A DNA stretch of 64,000 nucleotides from Cesiribacteraceae bacterium YIM B00369 (GCA_017948555.1 JAFMYY010000008.1:62001-126000); one strand, 5' to 3'. Counted from the stretch's first letter, positions 52,020 to 61,257 are shown. Notes: a model not told the origin generated them from the sequence alone. Numbers and translations: made by a program.

Positions 52020-52308
52020 CATGATATTATTTTTTTTAGAAAATTTAAATATAATGAATGCATACAATAAGTAAACAGCTATACCCACATAAATATGCAT
52101 TTCCGTTAATATAACTACAATTCCGGCAGTACTGTTAGTTCCCTGTAAAAAACTGATTAAAATTAAAATACAGCACTGGCAGGGGAGGGATATTGCCGGT
52201 TATTCCTTTGTCACCTCCTTAAGGAAAAACGAATTTTAAAGGCAGGAATTGGATTGAGTTACCGGTATTTTATATATTTCCGGCCGGGGATTAAATATTT
52301 TTTTTATT

Positions 52309-52971
52309 ATGGATGTAAAAATAGCTCCTTCATGGAAGGAAAAGCTGGAGCCGGAATTTTCAAAGCCTTATTTTAAGGAGCTGACGGCATTTGTGAAAGA
52401 AGAGTACCGGGAGCATACCGTTTACCCTCCCGGGCCACTTATTTTTAATGCTTTCCGGCATTGCTCCTTTGATGATGTGAAGGTGGTTATTATCGGGCAG
52501 GACCCATACCATAATCCGGGGCAGGCCAATGGGCTATCCTTTTCTGTGGCTGATGGAGTTCGGGTGCCGCCCTCTCTGCAAAATATTTATAAAGAGGTGA
52601 GTGATGAGTTTGATAAACCCATTCCCCAGTCGGGTAACCTGGAGCGGTGGGCAGATCAGGGGGTGTTGTTGCTGAATGCCACCCTTACTGTAAGAGCAAA
52701 CTCACCAGGCTCACACCAGAAAAAAGGCTGGGAAGAATTTACGGATGCCGTTATCAGAATAGTGTCAGATGAAAAAGAGCATATTGTTTTTCTATTGTGG
52801 GGGGCTTATGCCCAAAAGAAAGGATCTGTTATTGATGATACCCGCCACCTGGTTTTAAAATCTGCTCACCCGTCGCCTTTTGCGGCTAATAAAGGTTTTT
52901 TTGGAAATAACCACTTTATTAAAGCAAACGACTATCTGCTGGCAAAAGGAAAAGAGCCGGTGGAGTGGTAA
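52309..52971 (+). CDS. ung: Uracil-DNA glycosylase (family 1)
   Basis: 220 residues. Catalytic motif VVIIGQDPYHNPGQANGLSFSV with the water-activating Asp, LLLNATLTVRANSPGSH, and the Leu-intercalation loop HPSPFAANKGFFGNNHF. It removes uracil from DNA as the first step of base-excision repair. Full length, with an ATG start at the family position. Confidence 0.97.
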   Translation: MDVKIAPSWKEKLEPEFSKPYFKELTAFVKEEYREHTVYPPGPLIFNAFRHCSFDDVKVVIIGQDPYHNPGQANGLSFSVADGVRVPPSLQNIYKEVSDEFDKPIPQSGNLERWADQGVLLLNATLTVRANSPGSHQKKGWEEFTDAVIRIVSDEKEHIVFLLWGAYAQKKGSVIDDTRHLVLKSAHPSPFAANKGFFGNNHFIKANDYLLAKGKEPVEW

Positions 52972-53070
52972 GATTTTAGTTTTTGGTTGTTCGTTGACAG
53001 TTGTTCGATTCGTGCTGGTTATAATTTACAAGGCCGGAGGGTGGAGGCATTTCCATAACAGGAATTTATG

Positions 53071-53107
53071 AAAAAAAAGGCAGTTGGCTGAAGCCAACTA
53101 CCTTTTC
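53071..53107. terminator. Hairpin terminator between ung and lepB
   Basis: AGTTGGC (53082-53088) and GCCAACT (53093-53099) around a TGAA loop, flanked by an A8 run on the left and T4 on the right. It serves the convergent genes. A second inverted pair (AGTTGTTCG 52999-53007, CGAACAACT 53155-53163) encloses it. Confidence 0.75.
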
Positions 53108-53180
53108 TAAAGCTATCACCCAAGGGAATTTATTTCACCCAAAGGGAGTCGTTACGAACAACTAACAACCATCAACTAAC

Positions 53181-54278
53181 TTACTCTATTCCATTAAAAA
53201 TCCTGTTCCAGCGGATTTTATTGAGGAAGCTCTGATGGTAGTCCATAGACATCCAGATAAAGAGCGCCTTGCCCACGATATGGTCTTCCGGTACAAAACC
53301 CCAGTAGCGGGAGTCGTAGGAATCGTGGCGGTTATCGCCCATCATAAAGTAGTAATCCTGTTTAAAGGTATATTCCGTTACCGGCTCGCCCTCAATGTAT
53401 ACCACACCATCCTTCAGCTGGGTACTTTCGTGCCCCTCGTGGTTTTTTATAGTATTGTAATATTTGGCAATATTTTCTTCATTCAGCGGAATGGTCATGC
53501 CTTCTGCCGGAATGGTAAGAGGGCCGAAATGGTCGAGGTTCCAGGCAAAGTCAGGGGCTGAAACAGGTAAAATACCATCTTCTTTTACATTAGGAGGCCT
53601 TTTCTGTAATTCCACAGACCGAATAAAGGGCAGTTCTCTTATCTCATCGGCCATTTCCCCTGTAAGGCTTACAAGAAAACCCTCAGGATGCTGCTGAGCT
53701 TCGTAAAGATTATATTTCAGGAAGAACTTCTCATTAGGAATATTATCTGCCTTGATGAGATATTTGAACTGCATGGCTTCAGGGTTTTCCGATTTTTCGC
53801 CATTTACAATAACCTGCTGGTCTTCAATTTTCAATACATCGCCGGGAATTCCCACTGCCCGTTTAATGTAGTTGGTGCGAAGATCAATAGGATGCTCCAG
53901 TTCAATGGGTACATTAAATACCACTACATCGTTACGTTCCACATCCTGCAGGCCTGGAAGGCGGTACTGAGGCAGTTTAATCCAATCGAGGTACGACTGC
54001 ATTTCTGTTCCCGGCAGTTTCTGGTGGGTGAGGGGTACCTGTAAAGGTGTAATAGGAGTACGGGCACCATAGTGCATTTTGCTCACGAAGAGAAAATCGC
54101 CTACCAGCAGGGAGCGCTCCATCGATCCGGTGGGAATGGTATACGCTTCCAGAAATATCCAGCGGATAAGGGTAGCCGCAATTACAGCAAATGCGATCGC
54201 ATCCACCCACTCGCGTGATTTAGATTTTTTGCCCTTCATTTTTGTAGCAGGCTTTTTAGGTTTTGTCTTTGTTATCAT
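53181..54278 (-). CDS. lepB: Signal peptidase I
   Basis: 365 residues. Transmembrane anchor about 25-45 (AIAFAVIAATLIRWIFL), catalytic Ser box PTGSMERSLLVGDFLFVSKMHYG, catalytic Lys in YIKRAVGIPGDVLKI, and C-terminal box FMMGDNRHDSYDSRYWGFVPEDHIVGKA. It is longer than enterobacterial LepB because of insertions between boxes, which is usual in Bacteroidota. It removes signal peptides of exported proteins. Last gene of the par-dapB block. Confidence 0.96.
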   Translation of the reverse strand: MITKTKPKKPATKMKGKKSKSREWVDAIAFAVIAATLIRWIFLEAYTIPTGSMERSLLVGDFLFVSKMHYGARTPITPLQVPLTHQKLPGTEMQSYLDWIKLPQYRLPGLQDVERNDVVVFNVPIELEHPIDLRTNYIKRAVGIPGDVLKIEDQQVIVNGEKSENPEAMQFKYLIKADNIPNEKFFLKYNLYEAQQHPEGFLVSLTGEMADEIRELPFIRSVELQKRPPNVKEDGILPVSAPDFAWNLDHFGPLTIPAEGMTIPLNEENIAKYYNTIKNHEGHESTQLKDGVVYIEGEPVTEYTFKQDYYFMMGDNRHDSYDSRYWGFVPEDHIVGKALFIWMSMDYHQSFLNKIRWNRIFNGIE

Positions 54279-54307
54279 TGCAGTGTATCTTCCAATATAG
54301 GGGAAGC

Positions 54308-55024
54308 TTACAATTTAAGAAAATCGTTCATATTTAACACACCTTTTTTACCAGGCAGCCATTCTGCTACTTTAACGGCGCCTAAGGCAAATCCGTGGCG
54401 GCTGTGGGCAGTATGTTTTATTTCAATATCATCAACTCCCGAGCGGAAAGTAACTGTGTGGGTGCCGGGCACCTCTCCCTCGCGCTTAGAGAAAATTGGC
54501 AGCGCTTCCTTCGCTGATTTTTTGTCCAGTTCCCAGGATTTCTTGTTTTGAAGGTGTTGGATGATCCCTTCTGCCAGGGTAATAGCTGTGCCGCTTGGTG
54601 CATCTTTCTTATGGATATGATGAATCTCCTCCATTTCCACATCATACTCAGGGAAGTCATTCATCATGCCGGCTAAAATTTCGTTTAAGCGGAAAAAAAT
54701 GTTTACACCGATGCTGAAATTAGAGGCATAAAAAAAGGCACCCTGCTGCTGTTCGCAAAGCCTTTTTACTTCCGGCAGCTTATCTAACCAGCCTGTGGTA
54801 CCGCACACTAAAGGAACATTATTTTTAAGGCAGTGGCTGATATTGCCAAACGCAGAACCCGGTTCGCTGAATTCAATAGCCACATCTGTGGTTTCGGAGG
54901 AAACCAGGGCTAATTCCTGCTGGTTATCAATATTAATGGCATGGCTGATGGTATGACCCCGCTCAATTGCAATTTTCTCGATGGTATGGCCCATTTTGCC
55001 ATATCCTAATAAAGCTATTTTCAT
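54308..55024 (-). CDS. dapB: 4-Hydroxy-tetrahydrodipicolinate reductase
   Basis: 238 residues. Nucleotide-binding start MKIALLGYGKMGHTIEKIA, VCGTTGWLDKLPEV, catalytic segment EIHHIHKKDAPSGTAI with the His pair and Lys, and FRSGVDDIEIKHTAHSRHGFALGAV. It reduces the DapA product in lysine and diaminopimelate synthesis, feeding the cell wall. Its ATG directly abuts the stop of the preceding DUF5683 gene. Confidence 0.96.
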   Translation of the reverse strand: MKIALLGYGKMGHTIEKIAIERGHTISHAINIDNQQELALVSSETTDVAIEFSEPGSAFGNISHCLKNNVPLVCGTTGWLDKLPEVKRLCEQQQGAFFYASNFSIGVNIFFRLNEILAGMMNDFPEYDVEMEEIHHIHKKDAPSGTAITLAEGIIQHLQNKKSWELDKKSAKEALPIFSKREGEVPGTHTVTFRSGVDDIEIKHTAHSRHGFALGAVKVAEWLPGKKGVLNMNDFLKL

Positions 55025-55663
55025 TTATTTAAAGTGGATGGTTAAGGCAATGCCGGTTCCGGTAAAACCACCGGGAGTTGGAATTAGTGCCGGTTTTAAA
55101 CGCACTGCCAGGTCGTCGTTAATATCAAAATCCTGAAGGTGGGCATCTACATAAGCATCAACTATGTTGAGTCCATATAGCAGGCCACCCATTATAATGG
55201 AGTAGTCACGGTTTCTCCGGTAAAAATCAGTGGCTCTCTGGTAAAAATTCTGATCCCTGTCGGCCTGAAAGTTTGGATCGTAGAGAATGCCGCGAAGGTT
55301 CCTGAGCGCTGTACTGTATTGGCGGTTGTTAAAGTTGACAGAATAAGCTACAAATGCACCACCTATGTATATAATTGGGATTTTCCAGTGAGATCCATTA
55401 TAAGCCTGCCCCAAGCCCGGGAGCACAGCCGAATAAAAGGCTGAGGTTCCCGGGTCCAGGGGAGAAAGGCTGTCAACGACCTCAATGGGAAGATCATCTA
55501 TCTGATCTTCGTCTAAAGGAACAGGCACAGGTGGCATCGGCCGTTCATAATCTGAGGATTCAGTACGAACAGGCTCTTCTTCCTGGGCCACAGCAGTGGA
55601 GCAGAAACAAAACAGCAGTACTGTGCAATAAACGGAAAAGTATAATAACCGGGCTTTAATCAT
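55025..55663 (-). CDS. DUF5683 membrane protein
   Basis: 212 residues. Signal-like hydrophobic start about 7-26 (FSVYCTVLLFCFCSTAVAQ), a Pro/acidic linker, then the DUF5683 core: FYSAVLPGLGQAYNGSHWKIPIIYIGGAFVAYSVNFNNRQY and MGGLLYGLNIVDAYVDAHLQDFDINDDLAV. Predicted short membrane segments suggest an envelope protein. It recurs next to parB and dapB in Bacteroidota, but its role is unknown. Confidence 0.88.
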   Translation of the reverse strand: MIKARLLYFSVYCTVLLFCFCSTAVAQEEEPVRTESSDYERPMPPVPVPLDEDQIDDLPIEVVDSLSPLDPGTSAFYSAVLPGLGQAYNGSHWKIPIIYIGGAFVAYSVNFNNRQYSTALRNLRGILYDPNFQADRDQNFYQRATDFYRRNRDYSIIMGGLLYGLNIVDAYVDAHLQDFDINDDLAVRLKPALIPTPGGFTGTGIALTIHFK

Positions 55664-55670
55664 GCCTGAC

Positions 55671-56600
55671 TTACATATTCAAGAGATCCAGAATCCGGTT
55701 CAGGTCCTCGGTGGAAACGAAAGGAATTTTGATCTCACCTTTTTCATTCTCGTCGGTTTTTACATTCACCTTGGTCCCGAAATGAGAAGATAATTTAAAC
55801 TGCAACTGCTTGAATTCCCTTTCTTTGTCAGGGTCCAGTCTGGAAGCCTCTTTTTTAGCGGGGCTGTTTCCTGTGGAAAGTTCCCTTACAAGCTTTTCAA
55901 CATTACGTACAGAAAGGCCTTCATTTACAATTTTCTTGAAAATATAAAGCTGCTTTGCAGGGTCATCAATATTAATGATAGCGCGGGCATGGCCCATACT
56001 GATGCTGTTGTCGCGTAAGGCTATTTGTATATCGGGTGGTAATTTTAGCAGGCGAAGATAATTATTGACCGTAGTCCTTTTTTTACCTACACGGTCGCCA
56101 AGTTCCTCCTGCTTTAACTCACATTCAGTTAAAAGGCGCTGGTAACTGAGGGCTATTTCAATAGCATTCAGGTTTTCGCGCTGGATGTTCTCGATAAGGG
56201 CCATTTCCAGCATTTGCTGGTCGTTGGCTGTGCGTACATAAGCGGGAATCTTCTGAAGACCGGCCAGTTTACTTGCCTGGTACCGGCGTTCCCCTGAAAT
56301 AAGCTGGTATTTTTCCGGGCTTAGTTTCCGGACAGTTATAGGCTGAATTATCCCCTGGGTTTTAATGGAATCAGCCAGCTCTTCAAGAGCATCCTGATCG
56401 AAGTGTGTTCTTGGCTGAAAAGGATTGGTTTCTATTTGCTCCAGCGGAATTTCATCCATATTGCTGGTAACAGGTGGTTTCCGCAGGCTGTTTTCTACTG
56501 CGCCTGTGTTCCGCTGCGACTGTGAATCGGTCAGCAGCGCACCCAGGCCTCTACCAAGTGCTTGTTTTTTAGGGGTTGGTTTTTTATTCTCTTCGCTCAT
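55671..56600 (-). CDS. parB: Chromosome-partitioning protein ParB
   Basis: 309 residues. N-terminal CTPase/ParB domain with IPLEQIETNPFQPRTHFDQDALEELADSI, ITVRKLSPEKYQLISGERRYQASKLAGLQKIPAYVR (GERR box). Central HTH about 175-230 (ELGDRVGKKRTTVNNYLRLLKLP) and C-terminal dimer domain. It binds parS sites and works with the ParA encoded just upstream in chromosome segregation. Confidence 0.96.
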   Translation of the reverse strand: MSEENKKPTPKKQALGRGLGALLTDSQSQRNTGAVENSLRKPPVTSNMDEIPLEQIETNPFQPRTHFDQDALEELADSIKTQGIIQPITVRKLSPEKYQLISGERRYQASKLAGLQKIPAYVRTANDQQMLEMALIENIQRENLNAIEIALSYQRLLTECELKQEELGDRVGKKRTTVNNYLRLLKLPPDIQIALRDNSISMGHARAIINIDDPAKQLYIFKKIVNEGLSVRNVEKLVRELSTGNSPAKKEASRLDPDKEREFKQLQFKLSSHFGTKVNVKTDENEKGEIKIPFVSTEDLNRILDLLNM

Positions 56601-56634
56601 GCTTATCGCTTATATCTTTAACCGGGAAAAAGGC

Positions 56635-57420
56635 CTAAACAGCGGCCTTCTCACCTAATCCGTTTTTAGTAAGAATTTCTTTTGCCAGGTTCAGGTAGCT
56701 CAGTGCTCCCTTGCTTTCCGCATCGTGTGCAATGGCAGGTATACCAAAGCTTGGAGCTTCACTAAGTTTAATATTTCGTGGAATCAGCGTATCAAACACC
56801 ATATTTTTAAAGTGGGTCTGTACATCTTCCACCACCTGGTTGCTCAGGCGAAGGCGAACATCGTACATGGTAAGCAGAATTCCTTCAATCTCCAGTTCAG
56901 GATTTAAACGCGACTGAATGATTTTAATTGTATTCAATAGCTTTCCAAGCCCTTCCAATGCAAAGTATTCGCATTGAACAGGAATGATCACTGAATGAGC
57001 TGCTGTTAAAGCATTGATAGTTATCAGACCCAGTGAAGGGGAGCAGTCTATAATGATAAAATCGTAATCTGCCTGTACCTGACCCAGGGCTGCACGCATG
57101 CGTTCTTCCCTGTTGGAGATATTTACCATCTCAATTTCAGCTCCTACCAGGTCAATGTGAGAGGGCATCAGGTGCAGATAATTAATTTCTGTTTCCAGTA
57201 TAGTTTCACCCGGCTTGGCCTCATCCACCATGCACTCGTAAATGCTGTTCTGAACTTCCGCAGGGTCAATGCCCAGCCCTGAGGTGGAATTGGCCTGTGG
57301 ATCTGCATCTACCACCAGGGTTTTATATTCGAAGGCTGCAAGGCTTGCTGCCAGGTTGATTGCTGTAGTTGTTTTCCCAACGCCCCCCTTCTGGTTGGCA
57401 ATCGCAATTATTTTAGTCAT
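56635..57420 (-). CDS. parA: Chromosome-partitioning ATPase ParA (Soj)
   Basis: 261 residues. Deviant Walker A IANQKGGVGKTTTAINLAASLA at the start, VVDADPQANSTSGLG, FIIIDCSPSLGLITINALTA, and RNIKLSEAPSFGIPAIAHD. The size matches chromosomal Soj/ParA without an N-terminal HTH. Transcribed with parB 34 nt downstream. Confidence 0.96.
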   Translation of the reverse strand: MTKIIAIANQKGGVGKTTTAINLAASLAAFEYKTLVVDADPQANSTSGLGIDPAEVQNSIYECMVDEAKPGETILETEINYLHLMPSHIDLVGAEIEMVNISNREERMRAALGQVQADYDFIIIDCSPSLGLITINALTAAHSVIIPVQCEYFALEGLGKLLNTIKIIQSRLNPELEIEGILLTMYDVRLRLSNQVVEDVQTHFKNMVFDTLIPRNIKLSEAPSFGIPAIAHDAESKGALSYLNLAKEILTKNGLGEKAAV

Positions 57421-57428
57421 TATCTATA

Positions 57429-58109
57429 TTAAAGAGTGAATGTTTCGCCAATTTCCATCAATTTAAGCTCTTTTCCTGCATTGGCTGCAACATTTTTAAC
57501 CTCCTTATGGTCGAGCCTGATGTAAGGAAAGGTATCATAATGCATGCCGATAATGGTATTGGTTTTAACAAAATCTGCTGCCTTCAGGGCATCATGAATA
57601 TTCATTGTAAAGTTGTCGCCAATTGGCATAAAAGCCAAATCTATTTTATACTCTTCTGCAATTAACTGCATGTCAAGCGTAAGGGCAGTATCACCAGCAT
57701 AGTAGAATGTTTTCTCCTTTGTTTGCACCACAAAGCCGGCGGCACTTCCTGCATAACTGCCGTCGGGCAGGCTGCTGCTGTGGATGGCGTTAACCATTTT
57801 AACACTGCCGAAGTCGAATTCCTTTTTGCCACCGGTATTCATGGGGTGGTTATTTTCAATTCCTTTATTCGCAAACCAGCTCACAATTTCAAAATTAGCC
57901 ACCAGTGTTGCCTTCGTGTTTTTGTAAATAGCCTCCACATCTGCCATATGGTCCTGGTGTCCGTGGCTTAGTAATATATAGTCTGCCTGTATATTATTTA
58001 TATCAATTTCACGGGCTAATTCATTAGGTGTAATGAATGGGTCAAATAAGACTTTTTTGCCTTCTGTTTCGATTAAAAAGCAGGAATGTCCGTAGTAAGT
58101 TATTCGCAT
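57429..58109 (-). CDS. UPF0173 metal-dependent hydrolase (MBL fold)
   Basis: 226 residues. ITYYGHSCFLIETEGKKVLFDPF, YILLSHGHQDHMADVEAI (HxHxDH), FYYAGDTALTLDMQLIAEEY, MPIGDNFTMNIHDALKAADFV, GMHYDTFPYI. This is the typical UPF0173 (YtkL-like) protein, cytoplasmic, with no confirmed substrate. It is the first gene of the minus-strand block, 8 nt before parA. Confidence 0.92.
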   Translation of the reverse strand: MRITYYGHSCFLIETEGKKVLFDPFITPNELAREIDINNIQADYILLSHGHQDHMADVEAIYKNTKATLVANFEIVSWFANKGIENNHPMNTGGKKEFDFGSVKMVNAIHSSSLPDGSYAGSAAGFVVQTKEKTFYYAGDTALTLDMQLIAEEYKIDLAFMPIGDNFTMNIHDALKAADFVKTNTIIGMHYDTFPYIRLDHKEVKNVAANAGKELKLMEIGETFTL

Positions 58110-58164
58110 ATTTCAACTTGTTTAGCATGAAAAATAGGCCAATCTTGCCGCCTTAATAGATGTA

Positions 58165-58172
58165 CAAAGATA
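58165..58172 (-). promoter_or_regulatory. Possible -7 box for the UPF0173-par-dapB-lepB block
   Basis: TATCTTTG on the minus strand matches TAnnTTTG exactly and lies 55 nt before the start codon. The -33 position reads TTAA instead of TTTG, so support is partial. Confidence 0.4.
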
Positions 58173-58200
58173 GAAGTTTAATTCAAAATTCTTAAAAATT

Positions 58201-59886
58201 ATGTTAAGACAATTTTGCGTGTATTTATGGGCGGTATTGATAGTTTCAGCCGGGTGTACTGCCACTGACAATACGCTGGAGGGAGAGAATGCAAAAGTTT
58301 TCCGTTACAACCAGGCAGAGGGACTAAGCTCCCTGGATCCTGCCTTTGCGCGTAACCAGGCTAATGTTTGGGCTATTACAAACCTGTATTCCGGTTTATT
58401 TGAACTAAGCTCCGACATGTATCCGGTGCCTAATATTGCCGAAAGCTGGGATGTATCAGAAGATGGTGTTACGTACACCTTTACTTTGAAAAAAGGAATT
58501 TATTTTCATGACAGTGAAGCATTCAGCGGAGGCAAAGGCCGTGAGGTTACTGCAAAAGACTTTGAATACAGCTTTAAGCGGCTGTTAGATCCGGCTACTG
58601 CCAGCACCGGCGCCTGGATTTTCAACGATAAGGTAAAGCTCAATGAAAGGGGAGACGGTTTTGCGGAAAACTGGGTGGAAGCAACAGGTCCTCATACGCT
58701 TGTTATTCGCCTTGAAAAGCCCTTTGGTCCGTTCCTGGAAATATTAACAATGCCTTATACTTTTGTAGTGCCCGGTGAGGCGGTAGAGAAGTGGGGTAAG
58801 GATTTCAGGAAGCATCCTGTAGGGACCGGCCCGTTCCAGTTTAAAACCTGGGATGAAGGAAACAGCCTTATAATGGTTAAAAACAAGAATTACTGGAAAA
58901 AAGATGAGAACGGAAAGCAGCTTCCTTACCTGGATGCGATTGTGGTTTCCTTTATCCAGGACAGAAACCAGGAGCTTCTTACTTTTCAGCAGGGCAAGCT
59001 TGACTTTATGTCCGGCATACAGGCAAACAGCATAGATCTTATCCTTGATAAATCCGGAGTGGTAAAAGAAGATCTTAAAGGAAAGTTCGTAGTGCAAAAG
59101 GTGCCTTACCTGAATACGGAATACATTGGTTTTCAGATGGATCCAAAAATTCATGAAAATCCTAAGCACCCGGTGCTGAATAAGAGCTTCAGGAAGGCAA
59201 TGAACTATGCCATCAACAGAAAAGAGCTTGTAAACTATGTGTTCAATAACCTTGGCACGCCTGGGGTTGGTGGTATCATTCCGCCGGCTATCAAATACTT
59301 TAAGGAAAATGGGGTTGTAGGTTACGATTATGATACGAAAAAAGCTGAAGAGCTGCTGAAAGAAGCAGGTTTCCCTGGTGGGAAAGGCCTTCCAACGCTG
59401 AAGCTGTTTACCACTATCCAGTCAAAGCCAATGGTTGAATACCTGCAGAAGCAGTGGTCAGCAGTAGGAATTCCTGTGGAGATTGAAATTAACCAGACAC
59501 CAACACATCAGGAGCTGGTGGATAACAGTAAAGTAACCTTTTTCCGTGGATCATGGCTGGGTGACTATCCTGATGCTGAGAACTACCTTGCCATGTTTTA
59601 CAGCAAGTATTATTCACCTGCAGGACCTAATAAAACACACTTTGCAAGCACCGCCTTTGATAAGTTGTACGAAAAAGCCCGTTACGAATCAGAAGGCTTT
59701 AACCGCCTTGATCTTTACCGCGAAATGGATAAAATAATTGTGGAAGAAGCACCTGTAATCGTGTTGTTTTACGATGAGGTAGTTCGTCTTACCCAGAATT
59801 ATGTAACAGGCCTGGAGCCAAATCCTATGAATATTCTTAGCCTGGAGAAAGCTAATTTCATGGAGGGTGGCGTAATTCAGGAATAG
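58201..59886 (+). CDS. ABC transporter substrate-binding lipoprotein (oligopeptide/dipeptide type)
   Basis: 561 residues. Lipoprotein signal with lipobox SAGC (Cys19). SBP_bac_5 family: FRYNQAEGLSSLDPAFARNQANVWAI, YTFTLKKGIYFHDSEAF, EYSFKRLLDP, PVGTGPFQFKTW, SFRKAMNYAINRKELVNYVFNN, and the C-terminal SWLGDYPDAENYLAMFYSKYYSPAGPN. It should capture peptides or similar ligands for an Opp/Dpp importer. No permease or ATPase gene is adjacent. A terminator follows. Confidence 0.92.
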   Translation: MLRQFCVYLWAVLIVSAGCTATDNTLEGENAKVFRYNQAEGLSSLDPAFARNQANVWAITNLYSGLFELSSDMYPVPNIAESWDVSEDGVTYTFTLKKGIYFHDSEAFSGGKGREVTAKDFEYSFKRLLDPATASTGAWIFNDKVKLNERGDGFAENWVEATGPHTLVIRLEKPFGPFLEILTMPYTFVVPGEAVEKWGKDFRKHPVGTGPFQFKTWDEGNSLIMVKNKNYWKKDENGKQLPYLDAIVVSFIQDRNQELLTFQQGKLDFMSGIQANSIDLILDKSGVVKEDLKGKFVVQKVPYLNTEYIGFQMDPKIHENPKHPVLNKSFRKAMNYAINRKELVNYVFNNLGTPGVGGIIPPAIKYFKENGVVGYDYDTKKAEELLKEAGFPGGKGLPTLKLFTTIQSKPMVEYLQKQWSAVGIPVEIEINQTPTHQELVDNSKVTFFRGSWLGDYPDAENYLAMFYSKYYSPAGPNKTHFASTAFDKLYEKARYESEGFNRLDLYREMDKIIVEEAPVIVLFYDEVVRLTQNYVTGLEPNPMNILSLEKANFMEGGVIQE

Positions 59887-59952
59887 TAATCAATGAAACT
59901 GAGGGGGAGAAAATAAGCGGGATGATATAGAATTACTTTTAATTTGTAAAAT

Positions 59953-59985
59953 AAAGGCAGCCATACCGGTTGCCTTTATTTTTTT
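59953..59985 (+). terminator. Terminator of the SBP lipoprotein gene
   Basis: AAAGGCA (59953-59959) and TGCCTTT (59971-59977), with inner pairs, followed by a run of seven T. Confidence 0.85.
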
Positions 59986-60174
59986 CAGCTTCCTCTGGAC
60001 GAGGATAAAAGTCATATTTCAGGTGGATTTTTCAAAAAGCAGAAGCGTAAGAAATTGTCCTTAAGTTGCCGAAAAGCGTAAGGGTTTAAGTAAAATGCGA
60101 AAAGTCTTTATGCATTACAAAGCAGAATTTGCTTTCATTAGTATTGCTGGTTCCGTGGTGGGATGGGGGTGACA

Positions 60175-60215
60175 GAAAAAAAGGCTGCTAATCTCTATGA
60201 GATCTGCAGCCTTTT
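60175..60215 (-). terminator. Terminator of mdh
   Basis: AAAAGGCTGC (60179-60188) and GCAGCCTTTT (60206-60215), with an inner ATCTC/GAGAT stem. The A-run at 60177-60182 gives the T tail on the minus strand. Confidence 0.85.
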
Positions 60216-60280
60216 ATATCAAATCGTACTGACAAAGCCGGCGGTTTCCGCCACTTTCAATCAGCACCAGAAGTTTTAAA

Positions 60281-61216
60281 TTATTTGCTGTTAAGCTTAT
60301 CTAAAACTTCCATCACCTCTTTTACGTGGCCACGGCTTGTTTCAAGTAATTGCTTTTCTTCTTCGTTCAGGTCGAGTTCGATTACTTTCTCAACACCGTT
60401 TTTACCAAGGATAACAGGAACACCCAGGTAAACACCGCTGATGCCATATTCGCCATCCAGCTGGATACATACCGGGAATACACGACGCTGGTCACGTACA
60501 ATAGCCTCTACCATTTGAGCCGCTGCTGCACCCGGGGCATACCATGCAGAAGTACCCATAAGCTTCACCAGCTCGCCGCCACCGAATTTGGTGCGCTCGA
60601 TAATTGCATCCAGCTTATCTTTTTCAATTAATTCAGTTACCGGAATACCACCTACAGTAGTATAGCGTGGAAGCGGCACCATTGTATCGCCATGGCCACC
60701 CATTAATACCGCCTGTATGTCCTTTGGAGATACATTAAGTGCTTCGGCAAGGAATGCGCGGTAGCGGGCAGTATCAAGGATGCCGGCCATACCTATTACC
60801 TTAGTGCGGGGAAATTTAGAAGTAAGGTGGGCCTGGTAAGTCATTACATCCAGCGGGTTTGATACCACAATGATGACTGCCTCAGGAGAATGTTTTACTA
60901 CATTTTCTGTAACACTTTTTACGATTCCGGCATTGGTTTCGATAAGGTCATCGCGGGTCATGCCGGGCTTGCGCGGAAGGCCTGAAGTAATAACCACTAC
61001 ATCAGAACCGGCAGTTTTTGTGTAATCGTTTGTAGAGCCTGTGGTGCGGGTATCGTACAGGTTGATAGGGGCTTTCTGCCAGATGTCGAGGGCTTTTCCT
61101 TCGCTGACACCTTCTTTAATGTCAACAAGAACCACTTCATTAGCAATTTCACGGTAAGCCAGTACATCGGCACAGGTTGCGCCAACGTTACCAGCTCCTA
61201 CTACGGTAACTTTCAT
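60281..61216 (-). CDS. mdh: Malate dehydrogenase (lactate/malate DH family, type 3)
   Basis: 311 residues. NAD site VTVVGAGNVGATCADVLA, acidic NAD-specific residue in VVLVDIKEG, substrate Arg loop ITSGLPRKPGMTRDDL, NPLDVMTYQAH, catalytic Asp and Arg in GILDTARYRAFLAE, catalytic His in MGGHGDTMVPLPRY. The Arg-Lys-Pro-Gly-Met loop indicates malate rather than lactate specificity. TCA-cycle enzyme. A good promoter lies 42 nt upstream. Confidence 0.96.
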   Translation of the reverse strand: MKVTVVGAGNVGATCADVLAYREIANEVVLVDIKEGVSEGKALDIWQKAPINLYDTRTTGSTNDYTKTAGSDVVVITSGLPRKPGMTRDDLIETNAGIVKSVTENVVKHSPEAVIIVVSNPLDVMTYQAHLTSKFPRTKVIGMAGILDTARYRAFLAEALNVSPKDIQAVLMGGHGDTMVPLPRYTTVGGIPVTELIEKDKLDAIIERTKFGGGELVKLMGTSAWYAPGAAAAQMVEAIVRDQRRVFPVCIQLDGEYGISGVYLGVPVILGKNGVEKVIELDLNEEEKQLLETSRGHVKEVMEVLDKLNSK

Positions 61217-61257
61217 ATCTGAAAAAGTTTAATTTTAAGAGTAATTATAAAGTATTG

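Larger units (their letters stand above)
59887..60280. other. Intergenic region between convergent SBP and mdh genes
   Basis: 394 bases with no coding frame. It contains one terminator for each convergent gene (59953-59985 and 60175-60215). Nothing else is recognisable in the 190 bases between them. Confidence 0.5.

Noticed and set aside
55671-57420. parS sites expected near parAB
   Set aside because: No TGTTTCACGTGAAACA-like palindrome was found here; CACACGTGCT near 28190 is inside a gene and is only a partial match.
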